Positions 1-5,497 of a DNA stretch of 13,333 nt are shown here, one piece after another (position 1 is the first letter of the stretch; every line of letters begins with the position of its first letter). The stretch spans positions 23,544 through 36,876 of the forward strand of contig DKII01000105.1 of NCBI GenBank assembly GCA_002454125.1. The letters run 5' to 3'. This DNA is from Novosphingobium sp. UBA6722. GTDB lineage: Bacteria; Pseudomonadota; Alphaproteobacteria; Sphingomonadales; Sphingomonadaceae. A program made the translations under genes and the position numbers. A model generated the notes under the pieces. It saw nothing but the letters and a program-made list of their open reading frames with translations, did not search any database and was not told where the DNA came from.

Positions 1-1021
1 GGTATCCGGCCGGCGCAAAGGCCGCTTTGCTGCCCCCCGCCTTGATTGCCGCAACCACTTCGCGGGCAATCACCTGCCCCCCGTTTCCAAGCCCGTCGCA
101 GCGCATCGCCTCGCCGAATCGGGCCATGTCCCGCAGTACGGGATTAAGTCCCCCGCCCGCGAAGGGCATTCCGGTCGAATCGATCAGGAAATCGGCATCC
201 TGCTCCATCCCCAGCGGCGTCCAGATTCGCTCTGACAATACCTGATCGATTCGCTTGCCTTCGGTCCGGGCGACGATCCAGCCGAGCACTTCGGTGTTGC
301 AGGTGCGATAGGTGAATCGCTCGCCATGCTCACCGCTTTTGCGGATCGTGGGGAGGAAGGCATAGACATCGCCGGGCCCCGCATAGCCCGGCGCGCGTGG
401 GGTCAGCCCCAGGGCATTGCTCATCGCCCCGATGCCAGAAGTGGGATCGGTATACTCCTCCGAGAAATCGAGCGCGGTGGTCATATCCATGACCTGGGCC
501 AGCGTGGCATCGGCAAAGCCGCTGCCAGCCATTTCGGGCAGCAGGTCCGCAATTGGCGCCTGCGGATCAAGCCGGCCTTCGCGCACCAGCATCTCGGCCA
601 AGGTACCGACGAAGCTCTTGGTTACCGAGAAGGCGATATGCGGCGTATCCTGCCGCGTAACGCCCAGGTAGCGCTCGTAAACGATCATGCCTCGATGGAG
701 CACCAGCACGGCATCGGTGAAGTTGACCGCGAGCGATTCAGCCCAGGTCAGTTCGCGGCCATCATCTATCGCCCTGAATGAGATCGCGTCGATATCGTCG
801 CGCAGCGCCACCGGCAGGTCCCAGACCGGCCCCGTCCCGCGCGAGACGCGCGCGGTCGGCAGGAACTCTCGCATGTGCGAATAGGCATAGCGGTGGGTCG
901 GAAAGCGCATGTGATCGGCCCGCGCCCAGGCAAGCCGCTTCTCCGGCGCGGGCGGCAGACCCTCCATCCAGCCCATGGTGACGGGGTCGGACGAATGGGC
1001 ATCGAGGATCTTGTCAGGCAC
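1..1021 (-). CDS. Serine hydrolase of the class C beta-lactamase / NylB-like family (3' end missing)
   Basis: The reading frame is open from 1021 to the left edge, giving 340 residues with no stop seen, so the C-terminus lies outside the window. The GTG start at 1021 has a GGAG ribosome binding site at 1028-1031, and an in-frame TGA lies a little further upstream. The nucleophile motif S132-V-T-K135 (SxxK) follows 'TPHIAF'. A Y-R-T-C-N motif at 238-242 fits the second motif (YxN) of the fold. Y190 lies 58 residues after the serine, the same spacing as Ser112-Tyr170 in 6-aminohexanoate-dimer hydrolase NylB, as I recall it. No signal peptide is visible, so it is probably cytoplasmic and an esterase or amidase rather than a secreted beta-lactamase. 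It lies 36 bases after nspC on the same strand and may be cotranscribed with the polyamine genes. The fold is well supported; the substrate is unknown. Confidence 0.85.
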   Translation of the reverse strand, partial: MPDKILDAHSSDPVTMGWMEGLPPAPEKRLAWARADHMRFPTHRYAYSHMREFLPTARVSRGTGPVWDLPVALRDDIDAISFRAIDDGRELTWAESLAVNFTDAVLVLHRGMIVYERYLGVTRQDTPHIAFSVTKSFVGTLAEMLVREGRLDPQAPIADLLPEMAGSGFADATLAQVMDMTTALDFSEEYTDPTSGIGAMSNALGLTPRAPGYAGPGDVYAFLPTIRKSGEHGERFTYRTCNTEVLGWIVARTEGKRIDQVLSERIWTPLGMEQDADFLIDSTGMPFAGGGLNPVLRDMARFGEAMRCDGLGNGGQVIAREVVAAIKAGGSKAAFAPAGY

Positions 1022-1057
1022 TGCGCTCTCCGACTTTGTTATGCCGGGGACTGTGCC

Positions 1058-2257
1058 TCAGGAAAGCCGGTCGCGGAAGTCCTCGTAACCGAACCGCTTC
1101 ACGCATTCGAGCTGGTCGGTCTCGCTGTCCCACAGCCAGATCGAAGGCAGCGGCACGCCGTTGAAGGTCGTTGTCTTGACCATCGAGTAATGCGCCTGGT
1201 CGAGGAAGGCGAAGCGTTGGCCGACACGCGGGCCCTCAGGGAAACGGTAATCGCCGATCACGTCGCCAGCGAGGCACGAAGGCCCGCCAAGTCGCACGGC
1301 CCCGCCCGCACCCTCATCAACGTCAGCGGCGACCTGCGGCAGCTCACCCAGCATCGCCGGGCGATAAGGAGCCTCGATCACGTCGGGCATGTGGCAGGTG
1401 GCGGAAATGTCGACAATCGCCACCGGCATGCCGTTCTCGCCCAGGTCAAGCACGGTGCCTACCAGGATCCCGGCGTCCAGCGCCACAGCCTCGCCCGGCT
1501 CGAGATAGACCTCGGCCCCGGTATCGTCCTTCAGGTCCCGCAGGAATTCGACCAGCTCGTCGCGCTGATAATCGGCCCGGGTGATGTGGTGCCCGCCGCC
1601 CAGGTTGATCCACTTGATCTCGTCAAAGTAAGGCTCAAGGTAATCGAAGGCGACGTCCCAGGTGCGCTTCAACGGCTCCAGGTCCTGCTCGCACAGGGTG
1701 TGCATGTGGATCCCGTCAACCAGCGCCATGTGCTCGGCTGTCAGCTGGTCAATCGGGAAACCCAGCCGCGAGTGCGGCGCACACGGATCATAGCGCGGCA
1801 CCTCGCCTTCGGGATGCAGCGGATTGATCCGTAGGCCGATATCGAAGCTTACGCCCCTCGCCCGCGCCGCCTCGATGATTGCCGAACAGCGGACAATCTG
1901 CTGCGGCGAATTGAAGATCACATGGTCCGACAGGCGCAGGATTTCGTCCAGGTCCTCCGGCTTGTAGGCGGCGCAATAGGTCGCGATCTCGCCGTCGTAG
2001 AACTCGGAGGCCAGCCGCGCCTCCCACAGGCCTGACGTGCAGACGCCGTCGAGATATTTACCCACGATCGGCGCAACCGACCACATCGAGAAGGCCTTGA
2101 GCGCGGCGAGCACCTTGATCCCGGCGCGGTCGCGTACGTCTGCCAGCACGGCGAGGTTTGCCCGCAGCTTCGCGGCATCGACCACGAAGGCGGGGCTGTC
2201 GACCCGGCTCAGGTCGAACTGGGCAAAGGCCCCCGGATCGCCGGCTCTGGTTTCCAT
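1058..2257 (-). CDS. nspC: Carboxynorspermidine/carboxyspermidine decarboxylase NspC
   Basis: A 399-residue PLP-dependent decarboxylase of the alanine racemase-like (fold III) barrel family. It would decarboxylate carboxyspermidine or carboxynorspermidine to spermidine or norspermidine in the cytoplasm. The PLP lysine is K54 in 'AALKAFS'. Other family marks are 'HMHTLCE' (184-190), the glycine loop 'LGGGHH' (219-224), 'LEPGEA' (252-257) and 'GGPSCLAGD' (324-332), which carries the likely catalytic cysteine C328. The ATG at 2257 is chosen because it overlaps the upstream stop codon by one base (TGATG), the usual sign of translational coupling. A GTG at 2296 would add 13 residues and a 40-base overlap and is less likely. 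The length fits the family, which I recall as about 370-400 residues. Whether the product is spermidine or norspermidine cannot be read from the sequence. Confidence 0.93.
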   Translation of the reverse strand: METRAGDPGAFAQFDLSRVDSPAFVVDAAKLRANLAVLADVRDRAGIKVLAALKAFSMWSVAPIVGKYLDGVCTSGLWEARLASEFYDGEIATYCAAYKPEDLDEILRLSDHVIFNSPQQIVRCSAIIEAARARGVSFDIGLRINPLHPEGEVPRYDPCAPHSRLGFPIDQLTAEHMALVDGIHMHTLCEQDLEPLKRTWDVAFDYLEPYFDEIKWINLGGGHHITRADYQRDELVEFLRDLKDDTGAEVYLEPGEAVALDAGILVGTVLDLGENGMPVAIVDISATCHMPDVIEAPYRPAMLGELPQVAADVDEGAGGAVRLGGPSCLAGDVIGDYRFPEGPRVGQRFAFLDQAHYSMVKTTTFNGVPLPSIWLWDSETDQLECVKRFGYEDFRDRLS

Positions 2258-3468
2258 CAGAAGTCCAGCGGCCCCGCCAGTTCCTTGACCTGCCACGGCA
2301 GTCCCTGGGTGTTCAGCATGTCCATGTAGGGATCGGGATCCATCTGCTCCATGTTGAACACGCCTTCGCCGCGCCAGGTGCCGGTCAGCATCATCGCCGC
2401 GCCGATCATCGCCGGAACGCCGGTAGTATAGCTGATCGCCTGGTTCCCGGTTTCGTGGAACGCCTCTTCATGGTCGCAGATGTTGTAGATGTAATAGGTC
2501 TTCTCGCCCGAACCATCGAGCGCCATGCCGGTGGCGATATCGCCGATGTTGGTCTTGCCGGTGGTGGTCGGACCCAGCGTTTCGGGCTTGGGCAGCACGG
2601 CCGCGAGGAACTGCAGCGGCACGATTTCCTTGCCCTGGTACACGATCGGTTCGATCCCGGTCATGCCGACATTCTGCAGCACGGTCAGGTGGTTGATATA
2701 GGCATCGCCGAAGGTCATCCAGAAGCGGCCGCGCTCCAGCTCGGGCAGGAACTTCGCAAGGCTTTCCAGCTCTTCATGGTACATCAGGTACATGTTCTTG
2801 GGGCCAACCGCTTCGAAATCGAAGTTATGGCGGATCGTCATCGCCGGTGTCTCGACCCACTCGCCCTGGTTCCAGTGGCGCGCCGGGGCAGTCACTTCGC
2901 GGATGTTGATTTCCGGATTGAAGTTGGTGGCAAAGGCCTGGCCGTGATCGCCGCCGTTGCAATCGAGGATATCGAGCGTGCGGATGGTCTTGAGCTTGTG
3001 CTTCTTGAGCCACATCGCGAAGACCGAAGTGACGCCCGGATCGAAGCCTGAGCCAAGCAGCGCCATCAGCCCCTTTTCCTTGAAGCGGTCCTGATAGGCC
3101 CACTGCCACTTGTATTCGAACTTGGCCTCGTCCTTCGGCTCGTAGTTCGCGGTGTCGAGATAATCGACGCCAGCGGCCAGGCAGGCGTCCATGATCGGCA
3201 AGTCCTGGTAAGGCAGCGCCAGATTGACCACCAGCTTGGGGCCGATCTGCTGGATCAGGCGGGTCAGCGCGGGTACTTCCTCGGCATCGATCTCATAGGT
3301 CGAGACGGTGACACCGGTGCGCTCCTTGACCGAGGCGGCAATGGAATCGCACTTTGACTTGGTGCGGCTGGCCAGGTGGATTTCGCTGAAAATCCCGGCA
3401 TTCATCGCCATCTTGTGGACGCAGACCGAGCTTACGCCGCCCGCACCGATCACCAGAACCTTGCTCAC
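2257..3468 (-). CDS. Carboxynorspermidine/carboxyspermidine dehydrogenase (saccharopine dehydrogenase family)
   Basis: A 403-residue NAD(P)H-dependent enzyme. It would condense L-aspartate semialdehyde with putrescine (or 1,3-diaminopropane) and reduce the Schiff base to carboxyspermidine (or carboxynorspermidine), the substrate of NspC next door. The N-terminal Rossmann motif is V-I-G-A-G-G-V (about 6-12). The C-terminal half has 'TFGDAYINHLTVLQNVGMTG', typical of this branch of the saccharopine dehydrogenase family. The frame stays open upstream to 3873, but the start is set at GTG 3468 because a GGAG ribosome binding site lies at 3477-3480, the dinucleotide-binding strand begins at residue 3, and an upstream start would run deep into the divergent dehydratase gene. 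The stop overlaps the nspC start. Lysine-pathway saccharopine dehydrogenase is the main alternative, but the pairing with nspC argues against it. Confidence 0.92.
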   Translation of the reverse strand: MSKVLVIGAGGVSSVCVHKMAMNAGIFSEIHLASRTKSKCDSIAASVKERTGVTVSTYEIDAEEVPALTRLIQQIGPKLVVNLALPYQDLPIMDACLAAGVDYLDTANYEPKDEAKFEYKWQWAYQDRFKEKGLMALLGSGFDPGVTSVFAMWLKKHKLKTIRTLDILDCNGGDHGQAFATNFNPEINIREVTAPARHWNQGEWVETPAMTIRHNFDFEAVGPKNMYLMYHEELESLAKFLPELERGRFWMTFGDAYINHLTVLQNVGMTGIEPIVYQGKEIVPLQFLAAVLPKPETLGPTTTGKTNIGDIATGMALDGSGEKTYYIYNICDHEEAFHETGNQAISYTTGVPAMIGAAMMLTGTWRGEGVFNMEQMDPDPYMDMLNTQGLPWQVKELAGPLDF

Positions 3469-3481
3469 CTCTATCTCTCCT

Positions 3482-3509
3482 TTGCCCGCGGCGAAGGCGC
3501 GCATATAGG
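3482..3509 (+). promoter_or_regulatory. Candidate promoter of the dehydratase gene, sharing the -10 box with the divergent promoter
   Basis: TTGCCC (3482-3487), 16 bases, then TATAGG (3504-3509). The TATA core is the same four bases used on the other strand by the polyamine promoter. Predicted start of transcription is about 3516, only about two bases before the ATG at 3518, and no Shine-Dalgarno sequence is visible, so the mRNA may be leaderless. Weak consensus matches, so tentative. Confidence 0.35.
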
Positions 3510-3529
3510 CTGGTTTCATGACGACACAA
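3502..3529 (-). promoter_or_regulatory. Candidate sigma70-type promoter of the polyamine operon
   Basis: Read on the minus strand, TTGTGT (3529-3524), 16 bases, then TATATG (3507-3502). Each hexamer matches the consensus at four of six positions. The -35 element lies inside the first codons of the divergent dehydratase. It would start transcription about 25-30 bases before the GTG at 3468, leaving room for the visible ribosome binding site. Inferred from sequence only. Confidence 0.4.
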
Positions 3530-4495
3530 CCGATGCGCGCTCCGACCAGCGAAGGCGTGGCTCGCGCCGCCGCCAAGATCGCCGAACTGCTGGTGCAGAC
3601 ACCACTCCTCGAGACTGAGGTCAACGGGGCAAAAGTGTGGTGCAAAGCCGACAGCCTGCAGCCGATAGGCGCCTTCAAGATCCGCGGGGCCTGGCACCGG
3701 CTGTCAGACCTGTCAGAAGACGAGCGCCAGCGCGGCGTGGTCGGTGTATCGAGCGGCAACCATGCGCAGGGCGTGGCCTGGGCGGCTGCGCGGCTGGGCA
3801 TTCCGGCCACGATCGTCATGCCGGTCGATGCCCCGCAGGTGAAGCTTGATGCCACCCGGGCAATGGGTGCCAATGTCGTGCTCTATGACCGCCCCAGCGG
3901 CGAGGACCGCGATGCCGTGGCCCAGCGGCTGATCGACCAGACCGGTGCGACCCTGGTCCATGCCTATGGCGATCCCTGGGTGATCGAAGGTCAAGGTTCG
4001 GCCGGGATCGAGATCGTCGAGCAGATGCAGGCGCGCGGGCTGGACGGTCCGACCCGGATCGTCGCCTGCTGCGGCGGCGGCGGGCTGACCGCCGGCCTGG
4101 CCCTCGCCTGCCCGGATGCCGAGATCGTACCGGTTGAACCCGAAGGCTGGGACGATGTTGCCCGAAGCCTTGCGACTGGTGAGATTCAACGTGTCACCAA
4201 GGACGCGCCGCCAACAGAATGCGATGCGCTCCAGACCCCGGCAACCTGGCCCATCAACTTCGCGATCCTCAAGCAGCGGTGCGCTTACGGCCTCTCGGTC
4301 ACCCCGGCCGAAGTCCGCGCGGCGCAGCGCTTTGCCTTTTCGAGGCTGCATCTGGTGCTGGAGCCCGGCGGCGCGGCGGCGCTTGCCGCGGCGCTGGCCG
4401 GCAAGGTTCCGCTTGATGGGCGCACGGCGATCATGCTGACTGGCAGCAACACGGATCCTGCCAGCTTTGCCAAGGTGCTCAGCAGCAACGATTAG
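3518..4495 (+). CDS. PLP-dependent threonine/serine dehydratase (short form, no ACT domain)
   Basis: A 325-residue fold-type II PLP enzyme. It would deaminate L-threonine to 2-oxobutanoate and ammonia, and probably L-serine to pyruvate. The PLP lysine is K54 in 'PIGAFKIRGA'. The substrate loop 'SSGNHAQG' is at 78-85, the phosphate-binding glycine loop 'CGGGGL' at 185-190, and the C-terminal 'TGSNTD' (308-313) carries the serine that usually contacts the pyridine nitrogen. The protein ends after the catalytic domain, so it lacks the ACT-type regulatory region of classical biosynthetic IlvA and should not show isoleucine feedback through that domain. ATG 3518 is the first in-frame start; an ATG at codon 6 is possible. 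No good ribosome binding site is visible. Serine racemase or 3-hydroxyaspartate dehydratase activity cannot be excluded. It is divergent from the polyamine operon. Confidence 0.9.
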   Translation: MTTQPMRAPTSEGVARAAAKIAELLVQTPLLETEVNGAKVWCKADSLQPIGAFKIRGAWHRLSDLSEDERQRGVVGVSSGNHAQGVAWAAARLGIPATIVMPVDAPQVKLDATRAMGANVVLYDRPSGEDRDAVAQRLIDQTGATLVHAYGDPWVIEGQGSAGIEIVEQMQARGLDGPTRIVACCGGGGLTAGLALACPDAEIVPVEPEGWDDVARSLATGEIQRVTKDAPPTECDALQTPATWPINFAILKQRCAYGLSVTPAEVRAAQRFAFSRLHLVLEPGGAAALAAALAGKVPLDGRTAIMLTGSNTDPASFAKVLSSND

Positions 4496-4501
4496 TTGCA
4501 T

Positions 4502-4530
4502 TTGACAATCGGTTTCGGCCGGAACAACCT
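4502..4530 (+). promoter_or_regulatory. Candidate promoter of the MAPEG gene pair
   Basis: A perfect TTGACA (4502-4507) starts seven bases after the dehydratase stop codon and is followed 17 bases later by CAACCT (4525-4530). The -35 box is exact but the -10 box is poor, so this is tentative. It lies in the 71-base gap before the first MAPEG gene. Confidence 0.3.
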
Positions 4531-4534
4531 GCCG

Positions 4535-4563
4535 CCCTTGCGTTCAATCGAACGAAGGGGGAG
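4535..4563 (+). promoter_or_regulatory. Hairpin that can mask the ribosome binding site of the first MAPEG gene
   Basis: CCCTT (4535-4539), a bulged G (4540) and CGTTC (4541-4545) can pair with GAACG (4550-4554) and AAGGG (4555-4559) around an AATC loop. This gives ten pairs with one bulge. The 3' arm holds the start of the Shine-Dalgarno sequence AAGGGGGAG (4555-4563), seen just before the ATG at 4567. No T-run follows, so it does not look like a classic terminator of the dehydratase gene. The pairing is seen; a regulatory role is inferred. Confidence 0.4.
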
Positions 4564-4566
4564 AAA

Positions 4567-4998
4567 ATGCAGGCTCAGATACTGGCTCCAGCTGCTGTGC
4601 TGGTGCTCTGGTCGATCGTCATGTTGTTCTGGATGGCCGGCACCCGGCTGCCGGCCATGGCCAAGGGCGGCGGCTTGGGAGCCGCCAAGCCCGGCGGTCG
4701 CGGTCAGGATCTCGAAGGGGTAATCCCGGATCAGATCAACTGGAAATCGCACAACTACACCCACCTGATGGAGCAGCCGACGCTGTTCTATGCCACGGTG
4801 GCGATCCTGGCGATCATGGGGCCGGTCGAGCATGACGTGCTGTTCGCCTGGGGCTATGTCGTGCTGCGGATCATCCATTCGATCTGGCAGGCAACGGTGA
4901 ACAAGGTGCCCGTGCGCTTCACGCTGTTCCTGCTATCGACATTGTGCCTGCTGATGCTGGCACTGCACGCCGCCAAGCTGACGCTGATGGCCGCATAA
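4567..4998 (+). CDS. MAPEG-family integral membrane protein (first of two)
   Basis: A 143-residue protein with the four-helix pattern of the MAPEG family (membrane-associated proteins in eicosanoid and glutathione metabolism). Hydrophobic segments lie at about 5-24, 72-85, 92-108 and 118-138. The family signature is in 'SHNYTHLMEQPTLFYA' (61-76), with N63 and E69, and in 'VVLRIIHSIWQ' (98-108), with R101. Some family members use glutathione, but the bacterial ones are mostly uncharacterised and no substrate can be named here. The ATG at 4567 has a strong ribosome binding site (4555-4563), which also sits in a potential hairpin. The stop is 16 bases before the second MAPEG gene, so the two are surely cotranscribed. 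Confidence 0.85.
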   Translation: MQAQILAPAAVLVLWSIVMLFWMAGTRLPAMAKGGGLGAAKPGGRGQDLEGVIPDQINWKSHNYTHLMEQPTLFYATVAILAIMGPVEHDVLFAWGYVVLRIIHSIWQATVNKVPVRFTLFLLSTLCLLMLALHAAKLTLMAA

Positions 4999-5014
4999 CG
5001 GGGGAGAGAATACA

Positions 5015-5452
5015 ATGATTGGCATGGAAATACTGAAGCCAGTGGCTGTTCTGGCCGGCTGGACAATGATCATGTGGCTGTGGATGTACGTCACCCGCAT
5101 CCCGGCAATGGGCAAAGCCAAGATCGACACCAAGAACCTGGTCGGTGGGACCGGTCAGTCGCTCGACCAGGTGCTGCCGTCAAACGTCCAGTGGATCGCC
5201 CACAACTATAACCACCTGCACGAAGCGCCGACGGTGTTCTATGCCGTTGCGCTGGCTTTGGCCCTGATCGGCGAGGGTGACGGTCTGAACGGTCAGATTG
5301 CCTGGGCCTATGTTGGCCTGCGCATTGCCCACTCGATCGTTCAGGCTGTCTGGAACCGGGTGATGGTCCGCTTCCTGCTGTTTGCCCTGTCGAGCCTGGC
5401 TTTGATGGCGCTGTCGCTGCACCTGATCCTGGCGGTGTTCCACTCCGCCTGA
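5015..5452 (+). CDS. MAPEG-family integral membrane protein (second of two)
   Basis: A 145-residue protein with the same build as its upstream neighbour. Its signature is 'AHNYNHLHEAPTVFYA' (62-77), with N64 and E70, then 'GLRIAHSIVQ' (101-110), and the final helix lies at about 118-140. Side by side the two proteins share the motif spacing and many residues around the second and third helices but differ clearly elsewhere, so they are an old tandem duplication rather than a recent copy. The ATG at 5015 has GGGGGAG at 5000-5006; an ATG at codon 4 is possible. MAPEG proteins are commonly trimers, so a mixed complex with the first protein is possible but unproven. A strong stem follows the gene. 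Confidence 0.85.
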   Translation: MIGMEILKPVAVLAGWTMIMWLWMYVTRIPAMGKAKIDTKNLVGGTGQSLDQVLPSNVQWIAHNYNHLHEAPTVFYAVALALALIGEGDGLNGQIAWAYVGLRIAHSIVQAVWNRVMVRFLLFALSSLALMALSLHLILAVFHSA

Positions 5453-5460
5453 CCTGACCA

Positions 5461-5490
5461 TGCCCCGGCTTGCGGATGCCGGCCGGGGCA
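5461..5490. terminator. Likely bidirectional terminator stem between convergent genes
   Basis: TGCCCCGGC (5461-5469) pairs perfectly with GCCGGGGCA (5482-5490) around a 12-base loop. It fills most of the 45-base gap between the stops of the second MAPEG gene and the TonB-dependent receptor, which converge here. There is no clear T-run on either side, so its efficiency as an intrinsic terminator is uncertain. Confidence 0.6.
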
Positions 5491-5497
5491 CCTCAGA

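Noticed and set aside
875..1834. A 319-codon plus-strand open frame opposite nspC and the hydrolase start
   Set aside because: It lies antisense to genes with clear family motifs, shows no known motif itself, and is the kind of long shadow frame expected in GC-rich DNA.
2158..3051. A 297-codon plus-strand open frame opposite the dehydrogenase
   Set aside because: Antisense to a confidently identified enzyme; its His/Arg-rich composition is typical of a reverse-strand shadow.
3469..3873. The 135-codon upstream extension of the dehydrogenase frame
   Set aside because: The Rossmann motif begins just after GTG 3468, which has a good ribosome binding site; the extension is antisense to the dehydratase.
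3713..4501. A 262-codon minus-strand open frame opposite the dehydratase
   Set aside because: The plus-strand frame has all PLP-enzyme motifs; this frame has none and no ribosome binding site was seen.
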